Both the position numbers and the translations under genes were made by a program. The notes below the pieces were generated by a model. It ran no database searches. It saw nothing but the letters and a program-made list of their open reading frames with translations, and had not been told where the DNA came from. A DNA stretch of 64,000 nt from Desulfosoma sp. (lineage in GTDB: Bacteria > Desulfobacterota > Syntrophobacteria > Syntrophobacterales > DSM-9756): positions 291,264-355,263 of the forward strand of contig JBBFKY010000002.1 in the NCBI GenBank assembly GCA_037481875.1, written 5' to 3'. Positions 36,669-46,749 of this stretch are shown piece after piece (position 1 is the first letter of the stretch; each line of letters starts with the position of its first letter).

Positions 36669-37476
36669 TCAACTCCTCCTCGACAGTTTCCGTGCTTTGC
36701 CTTCTCGATTTTCGATAGATTGTCCCAGTAATCTTTTAGTGCTTTGTTTGTAAGACATGCACCATCGGCAAACAAATAGGAAATCCTGGATTTTCTGGAT
36801 GCCACGGATCGGGGATTCCTATACAACTTCTGCATCAAATTCCGGCTGAATCCCGCCGAAGAAAACCCAGGAGACACTGTAGGAACGACAAAGATCGCGG
36901 CATCAAGGTCTCTCAAAGGGCGGGCAAGGCTGCGCCAACCCCTACAAACCTTAAAACTGGCTCTTCAACCAAGGAGCGGGTCTCCAGCCCGCTTTTTTGT
37001 GCGGAGGGGGAACCACACTTCCAGGGTCAAATTTTCTTTCACACCGTCTCCCTAAAGAGCCGAAGCGCCGTAATCCTCTGGATCTTAAAGTCGCTTACTC
37101 CCACCTGGCCCACCTTAACCTTTCACGGTGAACTGTCGGGGAAGGTGCGGAGCCGTGTCGTTGCTCCGGCAAGATGGTTTCCTTAGTGTGCCTTTGCGGT
37201 TAAACATGGCTTTTCCCATGCGCAGGCTCGCGGGTCTTCGATAACCGTCGGTAGACTGAAAACGATTTCTTCCAAAAGAAGCGAAGCCCGTCGGCTTGAA
37301 GGAAACGGGTCCTCATGCCTCCAAACAAAGCTTTTGGAGTCTGATGCTTGACCTCTGCAAAATTGCAGAATGAGGTGGTATTCACGAAAGAATTATGGGA
37401 AACTTAGCTTATATTCTAAAGGAAAGCCGATTGACAAAAGGGGTTAACTCACGTGACCACAGCCCCTTAATTTTTC
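36669..37476. other. Gene-poor spacer before tRNA-Arg
   Basis: 808 bp. Only short open frames are present, without ribosome sites or recognisable motifs. It contains an orphan terminator-like hairpin at 36975-36998 and otherwise nothing I can assign. Confidence 0.5.
36975..36998 (+). terminator. Orphan terminator-like hairpin
   Basis: AGCGGG (36975-36980) pairs with CCCGCT (36988-36993), followed by six T residues. There is no gene upstream on the plus strand; it may be a member of a dispersed repeat (compare CCGGGTATCCCGCCCGC near 27763). Confidence 0.5.
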
Positions 37477-37553
37477 TGGCGCGCCTGGGAGGATTCGAAC
37501 CCCCGACCCGCGGATTAGAAGTCCGCTGCTCTGTCCTCCTGAGCTACAGGCGC
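37477..37553 (-). tRNA. tRNA-Arg (TCT)
   Basis: 77-nt cloverleaf on the minus strand: acceptor GCGCCTG pairing with CAGGCGC, D arm GCTCAGGAGGACAGAGC, anticodon loop CTTCTAA giving TCT (reads AGA/AGG), T-loop TTCGAAT, discriminator G and encoded CCA (37479-37477). Confidence 0.96.
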
Positions 37554-38064
37554 CCATGTGTACCCAAAGGCCGAGGGCGTGCCTCGGCCTCAAATTATGA
37601 TGCGCCCTACTTTACGTAAAGCCCCGATGCTGTCAATAGTATTACGAGCCGACCGTGCAGCGCCTCATAAGGAAGCCTCAAACTTGCCTGATACCCTCCT
37701 AGACTTTGTCCTAGTACCTACGATAAGCCATTCCACCTCAAAATGTACGGGCTAGGCACCCCCTCCGTCTTCCCCTTTAGGTATGGCAAGACCCACCTTG
37801 TATGGGCGACGCATCACGTCGCCCCTGTGCAGAAAAAGCACTCGCCGCATCGATGATTTTAGATTTTCGGACTCGCTCCTAAGAGCGTATGTCAGAACGA
37901 AGTTCTTTCTGAGAGTGCTGGCATCCCACCCGCATAAATGTCGGGCCGGCGGTCCGCAATTCCTTTTTCTTTGCCATGGCTTTGAAAAATAGATACAGGT
38001 ACGTGACGTGGATGGTGGAAAAAGCGCGTGTCAGGAGGCGGCAAGATTCGTCACGGAGGGGGCC
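37554..38064. other. Spacer between tRNA-Arg and small membrane protein
   Basis: 511 bp with no credible gene. It contains the palindrome at 37800-37829 and a GC-rich CCCACCCGC...GTCGGGCCGG stretch near 37927-37953. Confidence 0.5.
37800..37829. repeat. GC-rich palindromic spacer repeat (copy 4)
   Basis: GTATGGGCGACG, CATCA, CGTCGCCCCTGTG: same layout as the element at 35156-35184 but with a GCGACG core in place of GCGGACC. Confidence 0.55.
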
Positions 38065-38229
38065 ATGAATCGAAGTACCGCATGGATGTGTTTGGGAGGC
38101 GGCGTCATCCTTTTCGCGCTGGGTGTGCAGCGACTATGGCAGCATGGTGATTGGGCGTTGCTGATCCTCAGTGTCCTCATCGGGGCTTTCAGTATTTCTG
38201 CTCTCATGAAACACAAAGCCCGTAAATAG
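38065..38229 (+). CDS. Small two-helix membrane protein
   Basis: 54-aa protein from the ATG at 38065, preceded by GGAGGGGG. Two hydrophobic segments (CLGGGVILFALGVQRLW and WALLILSVLIGAFSISALM) separated by a short polar turn, ending in a basic tail KHKARK. No family recognised. It lies 127 bp before lysS. The good ribosome site and membrane pattern argue that it is real. Confidence 0.55.
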   Translation: MNRSTAWMCLGGGVILFALGVQRLWQHGDWALLILSVLIGAFSISALMKHKARK

Positions 38230-38356
38230 GCTCTCTTCTTGCGGCCTCGGCACGGTCCGTGCTTGACGCCACGGCATAAATCATCTACGGTTCACCCGCA
38301 TTTTTCGGCCGCTGGAGCGGCCGTTTATCGCTCAAGGGGAAAGGACAACAGTCTTC

Positions 38357-39850
38357 ATGGAGGAACTCAGTCAGGTACTGCGAGAGCGCCTTGCAAAAGC
38401 GGAAGAAATGGAACGGGAAGGCATCTGCCTTTACCCAAACGGATATGCCGTCGATCATGCCATTGGCTCCATCGTCAATGATTATGCCCACACAAGCCAA
38501 GAAGAACTGGAAATCCACCCGCCATCCCCTTTTCTTGTGGCCGGACGCATCATGGCTCTACGCTCTTTTGGGCGATCCATTTTCATGCACATTCAGGATG
38601 GATCCGGCCGCATTCAGGTTTATTGCCAGCAAAACACGCTGGGCAAGGAAGCCTATGCCCTGGTCAAGAAATTCGATCTGGGGGATATCATTCGCGTTCG
38701 CGGCATTCTTTTTCGCACCAAGACCCAAGAACTGACGCTGCTGGCCCAGGAGGTGGTGCTTCTCACAAAGAATCTTCGACCGCTTCCTGAAAAGTACCAC
38801 GGGCTCAAGGATGTGGAAACCCGTTACCGTCAGAGGTATGTGGATCTCATTGTCAATCCTTCGGTCCGAGACACTTTTGTCAAGAGAACCCAGATTGTTC
38901 AGGCGGTGCGGCAATTCCTTTCCAGCCGCGGTTTTTTGGAAGTAGAAACACCCATGATGCAGCTCATTCCTGGTGGGGCTACCGCTAAGCCTTTCAAAAC
39001 CTTTCATAATGCTTTGGGAATCGATCTCTATCTGCGTATCGCTCCGGAACTTTACCTTAAAAGACTTCTTGTGGGCGGCTTTGAGCGGGTCTTTGAGTTG
39101 AACCGCAACTTTCGAAACGAGGGCATTTCCACGCAGCATAATCCCGAATTCACCATGTTGGAATTCTACCAGGCCTATGCCACTTACGAAGACCTCATGG
39201 CGCTCACCGAGGAACTCTTCACCCATGTCGCTCGACAGGTGAACGGCGGAAGCCTTCAGCTGACCTATCAGGGAACCCCCATCGATCTTACACCCCCGTG
39301 GCGCCGTTATCGACTCTCGAAAGCTCTTGTCGAAATCGGAGGCCTCTCGGAGGAATCTGTTGAAAATCCAGAGGCTACCGCCGAAGCGGCCCGATCTCTT
39401 GGACTGCCCGTGGAAAAGTACGAGGGCCACGGTAAATTGTTGACCAAAATTTTCGACCTTGTGGTGGAACCCAAACTGGTGCAGCCCACCTTTATCACCC
39501 ACTACCCGCTTGAAGTGTCCCCCTTGTCCCGTAAAAATGATCAAGAACCCCATCTTACCGATCGTTTTGAACTCTTTATCGCCGGACGCGAAATGGCCAA
39601 TGCCTTTTCGGAACTCAATGATCCTCGAGATCAAAGGGAGCGGTTTCGGCGTCAGGTGGAAGCACGGGATGCCGGAGACGAGGAAGCGCACTTGATGGAT
39701 GAAGACTACATTCGGGCCCTGGAATACGGCATGCCGCCGGCCGCCGGGGAAGGGATAGGTATCGATCGCATGGTCATGCTTTTTACCGATTCCCCAAGTA
39801 TTCGAGATGTTATTTTGTTTCCTCATCTTCGCCCCGAAAAGAAGCAATAG
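38357..39850 (+). CDS. lysS: Lysyl-tRNA synthetase (class II)
   Basis: Charges tRNA-Lys. The 497-aa protein has an N-terminal OB-fold anticodon-binding domain (about 55-160, VAGRIMALRSFGRSIFMHIQDGSG) and the class II catalytic core: motif 1 around FLEVETPMMQLIPGGATAKPF, motif 2 FERVFELNRNFRNEGIS and motif 3 GEGIGIDRMVML. Lengths and order are standard. It is followed 10 bp later by lolC. Confidence 0.96.
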   Translation: MEELSQVLRERLAKAEEMEREGICLYPNGYAVDHAIGSIVNDYAHTSQEELEIHPPSPFLVAGRIMALRSFGRSIFMHIQDGSGRIQVYCQQNTLGKEAYALVKKFDLGDIIRVRGILFRTKTQELTLLAQEVVLLTKNLRPLPEKYHGLKDVETRYRQRYVDLIVNPSVRDTFVKRTQIVQAVRQFLSSRGFLEVETPMMQLIPGGATAKPFKTFHNALGIDLYLRIAPELYLKRLLVGGFERVFELNRNFRNEGISTQHNPEFTMLEFYQAYATYEDLMALTEELFTHVARQVNGGSLQLTYQGTPIDLTPPWRRYRLSKALVEIGGLSEESVENPEATAEAARSLGLPVEKYEGHGKLLTKIFDLVVEPKLVQPTFITHYPLEVSPLSRKNDQEPHLTDRFELFIAGREMANAFSELNDPRDQRERFRRQVEARDAGDEEAHLMDEDYIRALEYGMPPAAGEGIGIDRMVMLFTDSPSIRDVILFPHLRPEKKQ

Positions 39851-39860
39851 CGGAGTCGGT

Positions 39861-41108
39861 ATGTACTTTGAGTTTTTTGTCAGCCTCCGCTACCTGTTGG
39901 CTAAAAGGCGGCACGCTTTCATCTCACTCATTACCCTCATTTCAGTAGCCGGCGTGGCCGTAGGTGTTATGGCACTCATTGTGGTTTTGGCGGTCATGAA
40001 CGGCTTTCAGCATGATTTGCGGGATCGAATCCTCGGGGTCACGTCCCATGCTGTCGTCGGCCATTTTCAAGGAAGTTTCGGATCTTACGGCGATCTGGTG
40101 CAGGAAATACAGCATGAAGACGGGGTTGAAGCCGCTACTCCTTTCGTGCTCACACAGGTCATGGTCAATTCCGGAAAATCCATTTCAGGCGCCATTCTTC
40201 GCGGCATCGACCCGCAAACGGCTTCCAAGGTGACACGTCTGGAACAAAGTCTTCTTCAGGGAACACTTGCCAGCCTGCTGACCCCTCGGCAAACCCTTTC
40301 CACATCGGAACGTTCCCTACCAGGAATCCTTTTTGGCGTGGAACTAGCCGCACGTTTAGGTGTTCAAACCAACGACTATGTCACCTTGATTTCCCCGACG
40401 GGCCAGACCACACCGGCAGGGCGAGTCCCCAAAAGCCAGCTCTTTCGAGTGGTCGGACTGTTTAAATCCGGCATGTATGAATATGACAACACTTTGGCCT
40501 ACGTTCATCTGCAGGACGCTCAAAAGCTTTTGGGTATCGGTGATGCCGTCAACGGCATCGAGGTAAAGGTCAAGGATATTTACGCAGCCTCCCAGGTGGC
40601 CGAGCGACTGCAAAAAAAACTGGGTTATCCCTACTGGGTTCGAGATTGGATGCAAATGAACCACAACCTCTTTTCGGCGCTCAAATTAGAAAAGGTAGTG
40701 ATGTTTATCATTTTGACACTCATTATTCTGGTGGCGGCCTTTAACATCGTGAGTTCTTTAATCATGATGGTCATGGAAAAAACCAAAGACATCGCTATCC
40801 TTAAGGCCATGGGAGCGACCACGCACAAAGTGCGGCGTATCTTCGTGCTCGAAGGGCTTCTCATCGGTGTCGTCGGAACCGTTCTCGGGCTTGTGGGCGG
40901 CTTTACCCTATGTGAACTTCTCAAACGCTACCAGTTCATTGAACTCCCCCGGGACGTTTATTACATTTCCACACTGCCTGTGCTCATGGAACCCATGGAT
41001 GTGGTCATCATCGCGTGTGCCGCCGTAGTCATTTGTTTAGCCGCAACCTTTTACCCGTCCAAACAGGCCGCCAAGCTCCACCCCGCGGAGGCGTTGCGCT
41101 ATGAATGA
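39861..41108 (+). CDS. lolC: Lipoprotein-releasing ABC transporter permease LolC/LolE
   Basis: Inner-membrane subunit of the LolCDE complex that extracts lipoproteins for transfer to LolA. It is 415 aa from the ATG at 39861 (CGGAG at 39851-39855). It shows the family N-terminus [23 protein letters not shown], a first membrane helix, a large periplasmic domain (about 50-270) and three C-terminal helices with the FtsX-type loop [23 protein letters not shown]. Only one permease gene is present before lolD, so it probably forms a homodimer (LolF-like arrangement). Confidence 0.92.
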   Translation: MYFEFFVSLRYLLAKRRHAFISLITLISVAGVAVGVMALIVVLAVMNGFQHDLRDRILGVTSHAVVGHFQGSFGSYGDLVQEIQHEDGVEAATPFVLTQVMVNSGKSISGAILRGIDPQTASKVTRLEQSLLQGTLASLLTPRQTLSTSERSLPGILFGVELAARLGVQTNDYVTLISPTGQTTPAGRVPKSQLFRVVGLFKSGMYEYDNTLAYVHLQDAQKLLGIGDAVNGIEVKVKDIYAASQVAERLQKKLGYPYWVRDWMQMNHNLFSALKLEKVVMFIILTLIILVAAFNIVSSLIMMVMEKTKDIAILKAMGATTHKVRRIFVLEGLLIGVVGTVLGLVGGFTLCELLKRYQFIELPRDVYYISTLPVLMEPMDVVIIACAAVVICLAATFYPSKQAAKLHPAEALRYE

Positions 41109-41805
41109 GCGAGCGCAGGGTTTGCAGATTCACGCTGTGGGCATTTCCAAGGTTTTCAACAATGGCCCGCACCGAGTGGAGCTTTTTCGGGATGTGGACC
41201 TGACCGTTTCTCGAGGGGAAATGGTAGCGGTGGTTGGAGCTTCCGGAGTGGGCAAATCCACGCTGTTGCACATTCTTGGAACTCTGGATCGACCAACGGC
41301 CGGTAAGGTTCTTTTCGGGGGAAACGATGTGTTCCTTTGGCCGGAAGACCAATTGGCCGCCTTCCGCAATCGACATATCGGCTTCGTGTTTCAATTCCAT
41401 TACCTGCTACCGGAATTCACAGCTCTGGAAAACGTGATGATGCCTGGACTGATTGCCGGCCTTTCCAGAAAGAATCTTCGAGAACGCGCGGAAGATCTTC
41501 TGGACAAGCTCCAGCTGAGCCATCGGCGTTTTCACAAACCTGCGGAACTTTCTGGAGGAGAACAACAAAGAGTAGCCATTGCCCGGGCCTTGGTCTTGGG
41601 ACCGTCCCTTCTCCTTGCGGATGAGCCCACCGGAAATCTGGACACAAAAACGGCTCGGCGTTTCCATGATCTATTGGTGGCCTTGAACCAGGACTTGGGT
41701 ATTACCATGGTCGTGGTCACTCACAACCAGGAACTGGCCGCCATTATGCATCGCACTTTGCAGCTTTCGGACGGGCAGCTTCGGCCGCTGGAAACTTTTC
41801 ATTGA
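41101..41805 (+). CDS. lolD: Lipoprotein-releasing ABC transporter ATP-binding protein LolD
   Basis: 234-aa ATPase partner of LolC/E. Walker [10 protein letters not shown] (about residue 47), Q-loop [17 protein letters not shown] (characteristic of the MacB/LolD group), signature [15 protein letters not shown] and Walker [13 protein letters not shown]. It overlaps lolC by 8 bp. Confidence 0.95.
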   Translation: MNERAQGLQIHAVGISKVFNNGPHRVELFRDVDLTVSRGEMVAVVGASGVGKSTLLHILGTLDRPTAGKVLFGGNDVFLWPEDQLAAFRNRHIGFVFQFHYLLPEFTALENVMMPGLIAGLSRKNLRERAEDLLDKLQLSHRRFHKPAELSGGEQQRVAIARALVLGPSLLLADEPTGNLDTKTARRFHDLLVALNQDLGITMVVVTHNQELAAIMHRTLQLSDGQLRPLETFH

Positions 41806-41849
41806 GGATGCAAAGGGGCTTTCTTCGAACACCCATGAGGAGGTTCATG

Positions 41850-44504
41850 ATGCTCAAAAAGCTCGGCTATGCTTTGGGACTACTGCTGGTGTGGGCTCTG
41901 AGCGCTCAGGGACAGCAAACAGCCACGCCTGAGCGTGTGGTGGTCGCTGTGGCTCCCTTTGCCATCCACACAGCCCAGCCTCAACCTCAATTGAGCACGA
42001 GCCTTCAAGAACTGGTGGCGCAAAATCTTTTGAACCTCGGTGTGGATCTGGTGCCTCTTCCTGAGGTGCAACGCGCCACAGGCAACCGACCTGTAACCAG
42101 TGAAACTCAAGCCGTTGAGGTGGCGAAACGTCTTAAAGCCCGATACCTCATCTGGGGAAGCCTCACGCAGTTGGGGGAAAAAGCAAGCCTGGACGGGCGA
42201 TTGGTGGACGCTGAAGGGCTGGTTCCGACTCGAGTCCTTTTTGCAGAAGGGGATTTGGCCAATTTGGTGGAAGCCACCCAACAAATGGCTCAACAAGTGA
42301 CCGTGCATGTGCTCGCCAAAGCTGTGGTCGCCGAGGTTACGGTGCGGGGTACGGAAAGGATCGAACCTGACGCCGTTTTGGTTCAGGTAAAAACAAAAAA
42401 AGGGGAACTCCTAAGCGACGATACCCTTCAGGAAGACATTCGGACCATCTACAAAATGGGCTTTTTTGAAACCGTAGCCGCCGACGTGACAGATACGGAC
42501 AGAGGCAAAAAGGTAACCTTCGTTGTGCGCGAAAAGCCTTCCGTCGTGGAAGTCAAGATTCAAGGAAACGACAAGATCAAAGAAAAAGACATTCTTGCTG
42601 CTATTTCCACAAGACCGTTTACGGTCCTACGCATGAATGTGGTCAATGACGACGCCAACCGCATTGTGAAACTTTATCACCAGAAGGCTTTCTTCAACGC
42701 GGAAGTGACTCCCTCCATCGATTTTCCTCAGGACCCTCGCAAGGCCGTTGTGACCTTTCGTATCAAAGAAGGCAAAAAGATTTATGTGAAACACATCGAC
42801 TTTACCGGCAACGATCATTTTTCAGACCGCAAACTTCGCGGTGTGATGGAAACCAAGTCCCGTGGAATTTTTTCCTGGTTTTCTGACAAGGGGGTTTTGG
42901 ATCGAGAAGTGTTGGATACCGATCTGGACCGTGTGACCGCTTTTTATCACGATAACGGATTCATGGACGCTCGTGTGGGCACCCCTTCTGTGGAAAAGAA
43001 GGAGGACGGTTTTCATGTGACCGTACCCGTCGTGGAAGGTCAGCGCTATCGAGTGGCTACCGTGAATGTCCAAGGGGATCTGTTGGACTCTACTCCAAAG
43101 GTCGTCGAAAAACTCGAACTTAAGGAAAATAAATATTTCAGCCGTGAAAAACTTCGAAAAGACTTGGACACTCTCACCAAACACCTTATGGATGCGGGGT
43201 ATGCCTACGCGGAAGTCGATCCATCCGTTACCAAAAACGCTGAAAAGCTCACAACATCCGTGGTCTATCAACTGCGTAAAGGGCCCATGGTTCACATAGA
43301 AAGGATTACCATCACGGGAAATACGCGAACCCGAGACAATGTCATTCGTCGCCAAATTCAATTGGCCGAAGGAGACCGCTTCAGTGCATCGGCCATGGAA
43401 CGCAGCCAATTGAACCTTCGACGTGTGGACTACTTTGAAGAAGTGGACATTCAGACGTCTCAAGGATCCAGCCCTGAAGCCATGAACCTGAATGTGAAAG
43501 TCAAGGAAAAGCCCACGGGGGCCCTCAGTGTGGGAGGCGGTTATTCTTCGGAAGACGGGGTTTTCGTCGGGGGCAACATTATGCAACGCAACCTTTTCGG
43601 TCGTGGTCAATACCTGGCGCTTAAGGCCTATCTGGGTGGGGAAACATCGCGGTACTCCCTGAGTTTCACCGAACCTTGGTTGTTTGACACCCCTCTCTCC
43701 GCCGGCTTTGACATCTACGATTGGTACAGGGAATACAACGACTTTACCAAAGACGCCGCGGGTGGAAAGTTGAGAATCAGCCATCCCTTTGGCACCTGGA
43801 GCCGCTGGCATCTGGCTTATGTTTTTGAAAATGCTAAAGTTTCCGATGTGGATGAAGACGCCGCTTTGATCATCAAAGACCAAGAAGGTCGTCAGATTAA
43901 AAGCGGTTTTATGGCCTCCATTGAGCGAGACAGCACGGATCATCCTTTCCTGCCCACTCGAGGATCCACTCTCACCATCTCAACGGAGTATTCCATTCCT
44001 TACTTAGGAAGTGATTCCAATTTTCTGAGCGTCGTGGCCGGATATGGAAGATATTTCCCCATATTCTGGAAATTTGTCGGATTCGCTCACGTGAAAGGCG
44101 GCTACCTTTTTGAGTTGGACTCGGACAAACCTGTCCCCATCTATGAAAGATTCTTCCTGGGCGGTATCAACTCGATTCGCGCCTTTGACTGGGGAGATGT
44201 GGGTCCCAAAGACGAGGCAACGGGAGACACAATCGGCGGCATCAAGTTCGGCCAGGTGAACTTGGAATTGCTCTTTCCTTTGGTCGAAAAGATAGGTATG
44301 CGAGGTGTGCTCTTTTTTGATGCCGGGAACGCCTTTGACAAAGGCGAGAACTTTGATATCGGTGAGTTTCGAACCGCCGTTGGAACCGGTGTGCGATGGA
44401 ATTCTCCCATGGGACCGCTTCGCATCGAATGGGGTTACAACCCGGATCGAAAACCGGGAGAAGATGCCAGCAAATGGCAATTTTCCATGGGCGTGTTTTT
44501 CTAA
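41850..44504 (+). CDS. bamA: Outer-membrane assembly factor BamA with extra N-terminal domain
   Basis: Core of the BAM complex that inserts beta-barrel proteins. It is 884 aa from the ATG at 41850, the one best spaced from AGGAGG (41838-41843). Signal peptide LGYALGLLLVWALSAQG. Residues about 25-165 form a TolB-like/GNA1162-like alpha-beta domain (VAVAPFAIHTA, LVAQNLLNLGVDLVPLPEV, LKARYLIWGSL) not found in E. coli BamA. Five POTRA-like repeats follow (about 170-520) and then the 16-stranded barrel with the VRGF-like NSIRAFDWGDVGP loop and a terminal Phe. It heads the bamA-skp-lpxD-fabZ-lpxA-lpxI-lpxB cluster. Confidence 0.93.
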   Translation: MLKKLGYALGLLLVWALSAQGQQTATPERVVVAVAPFAIHTAQPQPQLSTSLQELVAQNLLNLGVDLVPLPEVQRATGNRPVTSETQAVEVAKRLKARYLIWGSLTQLGEKASLDGRLVDAEGLVPTRVLFAEGDLANLVEATQQMAQQVTVHVLAKAVVAEVTVRGTERIEPDAVLVQVKTKKGELLSDDTLQEDIRTIYKMGFFETVAADVTDTDRGKKVTFVVREKPSVVEVKIQGNDKIKEKDILAAISTRPFTVLRMNVVNDDANRIVKLYHQKAFFNAEVTPSIDFPQDPRKAVVTFRIKEGKKIYVKHIDFTGNDHFSDRKLRGVMETKSRGIFSWFSDKGVLDREVLDTDLDRVTAFYHDNGFMDARVGTPSVEKKEDGFHVTVPVVEGQRYRVATVNVQGDLLDSTPKVVEKLELKENKYFSREKLRKDLDTLTKHLMDAGYAYAEVDPSVTKNAEKLTTSVVYQLRKGPMVHIERITITGNTRTRDNVIRRQIQLAEGDRFSASAMERSQLNLRRVDYFEEVDIQTSQGSSPEAMNLNVKVKEKPTGALSVGGGYSSEDGVFVGGNIMQRNLFGRGQYLALKAYLGGETSRYSLSFTEPWLFDTPLSAGFDIYDWYREYNDFTKDAAGGKLRISHPFGTWSRWHLAYVFENAKVSDVDEDAALIIKDQEGRQIKSGFMASIERDSTDHPFLPTRGSTLTISTEYSIPYLGSDSNFLSVVAGYGRYFPIFWKFVGFAHVKGGYLFELDSDKPVPIYERFFLGGINSIRAFDWGDVGPKDEATGDTIGGIKFGQVNLELLFPLVEKIGMRGVLFFDAGNAFDKGENFDIGEFRTAVGTGVRWNSPMGPLRIEWGYNPDRKPGEDASKWQFSMGVFF

Positions 44505-44517
44505 GATTCACGGGGTA

Positions 44518-44577
44518 GCAGGGCCGGACCCACGTGTCCGCCAAAATCTGTAGGGGCGGACCGATGTGTCGGCCCCC
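44518..44577. repeat. GC-rich palindromic spacer repeats (copies 5a, 5b)
   Basis: Two neighbouring copies in the bamA-skp spacer: a degenerate GGGCCGGACCCACGTGTCCGCC (44520-44542) and GTAGGGGCGGACCGATGTGTCGGCCCCC (44550-44577). They interrupt an otherwise tight cluster. Confidence 0.6.
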
Positions 44578-44658
44578 ATGGGGCTTCAAGGCTCCAGCGA
44601 TTAACCTATGGGGTCTTTCATGCACTCAACTTTTTTCACCAAGGAGGTTTAAACCTTT

Positions 44659-45183
44659 ATGAAACATCGTCTGTTCACCGCCATGTTGTGCTTGCTTGCC
44701 TTTTCTGCATGGACCACACCTTCCCACGGGGCGGATCTCAAAATCGGATACTTCGACCTGCAAGCCGTTTTGGAACGTTCCCAGTGGGGCCAGGAAGTGA
44801 AAAAGGAATTCAACGCCAAAAAGAGCCAATTGGAAGCCGAAGTGCAAGCCAAGGCAAAAGAATTCCAGGAATCGAGAGAATCCTATGAAAAACAAATAAA
44901 GATGATGGATGAGAAGTCCAAGAAACAGAAAGCCGAAGAACTTCGCAAGATGCAGATGGAAGGTGAAAAGCTGCTCATGGAAAGCAATGCGGAGCTTAAC
45001 AAACTCTCCCAGCAACTGAGCAAGCCTCTCATCGATAAGGTTATGGACATTGTCCAGAACATCGGCAAGAAAGAAAAATACGATTACATATTTGAAGTGC
45101 AAAAAGCTGGTTTGGTGTACGCGAATGAAAAGACGGACTTGACGCAAACCATCATCAAAGAACTGGACATGGCGAAGCGCTAG
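44659..45183 (+). CDS. skp: OmpH/Skp family periplasmic chaperone
   Basis: 174-aa periplasmic chaperone that escorts outer-membrane proteins to BamA. Signal peptide LFTAMLCLLAFSAWTTPSHG, the start of the mature chain KIGYFDLQAVLERSQWGQEV typical of OmpH, then a long coiled-coil (about 45-125, KKEFNAKKSQLEAEVQAKAK onward) and a short beta-forming end YDYIFEVQKAGLVYANEKTDLT. It lies between bamA and lpxD as in many Gram-negatives. Confidence 0.92.
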   Translation: MKHRLFTAMLCLLAFSAWTTPSHGADLKIGYFDLQAVLERSQWGQEVKKEFNAKKSQLEAEVQAKAKEFQESRESYEKQIKMMDEKSKKQKAEELRKMQMEGEKLLMESNAELNKLSQQLSKPLIDKVMDIVQNIGKKEKYDYIFEVQKAGLVYANEKTDLTQTIIKELDMAKR

Positions 45184-45188
45184 TCTTC

Positions 45189-46292
45189 ATGAAAAGGCCC
45201 TGTGGCGTGGACAAAAAAGGTTATCGGCTCTCGGAAATCGCGCATCTTCTTCAAGTACCCTTCAAGGGAGACGGGGATGTGTGGATTGACGGCGTCGGCC
45301 CTCTGGAAGCGGCTGGCCCGACGCATCTTACCTTTTTGGCGAATCCTAAATATAAGGCTAAACTGCAAGGAAGCCGCGCCGCCGCGGTCATCGTGGATCC
45401 AAACTTGGAAGACATCGGGCGTCCTGTCTTGCTGTCCCGGAACCCGTATTGGACGATGGCCAAAGCCGCCCAGCTCTTTTACAATCCCCCTGCTCTGGAT
45501 CCCGGCATTCATCCCAGTGCTTTGGTTTCCCCGGAAGCGCTGGTGCATCCTGAGGCCGCCATCGGTCCCTGGGTGCATGTGGGGCCCGGCTCTTGCGTAG
45601 GTCCCGGGACCCGCCTCTATGGGCATACCTACGTGGGAGCCAACGTGACTATTGGGCAGCAATGTCTGATCTACCCTCATGTGACCATTCTCGACGGATG
45701 CCGACTGGGGAATCGAGTCATCGTTCATTCGGGAACGGTCATCGGAAGTGACGGTTTCGGATTCGCCCAGGACGCTGAGGGGCGTTCCACAAAGATTCCT
45801 CAGATGGGTATCGTTCAAATCGACGACGATGTGGAAATCGGAGCCAATTGCGCCGTGGATCGAGCCACCTTTGGACGCACCTGGATTCAGGAAGGTGTCA
45901 AGATCGATAATCTGGTGCAGATCGCCCATAATGTCACCATCGGTCAGCACAGTATCATTGTGGCTCAAGTTGGCATCGCCGGCAGTACCACACTTGGAAG
46001 TCACGTGGTTTTAGGAGGTCAAGCCGGCATTGCGGGGCATCTTACCGTCGGTGACCGTGTCCGCATCGGAGCCAAATCCGCCATTTCCCATTCAGTGGAA
46101 CCCGGCCAGGATCTTCTGGGTATTCCCGCCATGCCGCACAAACAGTGGCTTCGTCATTACGCGGCATGGTTGAGATTGCCTCGATGGCAGCAAGAACTGG
46201 CATCGCTTAAAGAACGTGTGCGTTTTTTGGAAGAAGCCTTGACGAGAACCCGGAACCCAACCGAGGACGCGAGCCATGGAAATGAATGCTGA
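45189..46292 (+). CDS. lpxD: UDP-3-O-(3-hydroxyacyl)glucosamine N-acyltransferase
   Basis: Adds the N-linked hydroxyacyl chain in lipid A synthesis. The 367-aa protein has the uridine-binding N-terminal domain (about 1-110, THLTFLANPKYKAKL) and a left-handed beta-helix of hexapeptide repeats with the catalytic His in DNLVQIAHNVTIGQHS (about residue 248), ending in a C-terminal helix. It overlaps fabZ by 17 bp. Confidence 0.94.
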   Translation: MKRPCGVDKKGYRLSEIAHLLQVPFKGDGDVWIDGVGPLEAAGPTHLTFLANPKYKAKLQGSRAAAVIVDPNLEDIGRPVLLSRNPYWTMAKAAQLFYNPPALDPGIHPSALVSPEALVHPEAAIGPWVHVGPGSCVGPGTRLYGHTYVGANVTIGQQCLIYPHVTILDGCRLGNRVIVHSGTVIGSDGFGFAQDAEGRSTKIPQMGIVQIDDDVEIGANCAVDRATFGRTWIQEGVKIDNLVQIAHNVTIGQHSIIVAQVGIAGSTTLGSHVVLGGQAGIAGHLTVGDRVRIGAKSAISHSVEPGQDLLGIPAMPHKQWLRHYAAWLRLPRWQQELASLKERVRFLEEALTRTRNPTEDASHGNEC

Positions 46293-46704
46293 AGAAATCC
46301 TCAGGAAATTGCCCCATCGATACCCTTTTCTCCTGGTGGATCGCATTCTGGAAATGGGCGACGAAGAGATCACGGGGCTGAAAAACGTCACCATCAATGA
46401 ACCCTTCTTTCAAGGACATTTTCCAGGCCATCCTGTCATGCCCGGCGTGCTCATCATGGAAGCCCTGGCGCAAACGGGGGGTGTTCTGGCTTTCGCACTC
46501 GGAGAGGTGGGCTCTGGGGGCCCCGTGTATTTCATGGGTATGGACAAGGTGCGGTTTCGTAGACCTGTTCGGCCCGGAGATCAATTGATTTTGAAAATGA
46601 AACTTTTACGACGCAAAGGTCCTGTGTTTAAGATGAAAGGGGAAGCCTACGTGGGCGATGAACTGGCAGCCGAAGGTGAACTGCTGGCAACCATTGAACC
46701 TTAG
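46276..46704 (+). CDS. fabZ: 3-Hydroxyacyl-ACP dehydratase FabZ
   Basis: Hot-dog-fold dehydratase of fatty acid elongation. The 142-aa protein has LPHRYPFLLVDRI, the active-site motif GHFPGHPVMPGVLIMEALAQ (catalytic His and Glu about residues 55-69) and the FRRPVRPGDQL region. It lies between lpxD and lpxA, the usual place, balancing fatty acid and lipid A synthesis. An ATG at 46282 is an alternative start. Confidence 0.95.
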   Translation: MEMNAEEILRKLPHRYPFLLVDRILEMGDEEITGLKNVTINEPFFQGHFPGHPVMPGVLIMEALAQTGGVLAFALGEVGSGGPVYFMGMDKVRFRRPVRPGDQLILKMKLLRRKGPVFKMKGEAYVGDELAAEGELLATIEP

Positions 46705-46749
46705 AAAGCTCAAGATCGAATCTCGATCAAAGGAGGACGCAACCTTCCC

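Noticed and set aside
36665-36916. 83-aa frame just before the double-cubane gene
   Set aside because: No ribosome site or motif; it ends inside the start region of the following gene.
38558-39847. 429-aa open frame antisense to lysS
   Set aside because: Shadow of lysS; composition and motifs are not protein-like.
42822-43943. 373-aa open frame antisense to bamA
   Set aside because: Shadow of the bamA POTRA and barrel region; no independent support.
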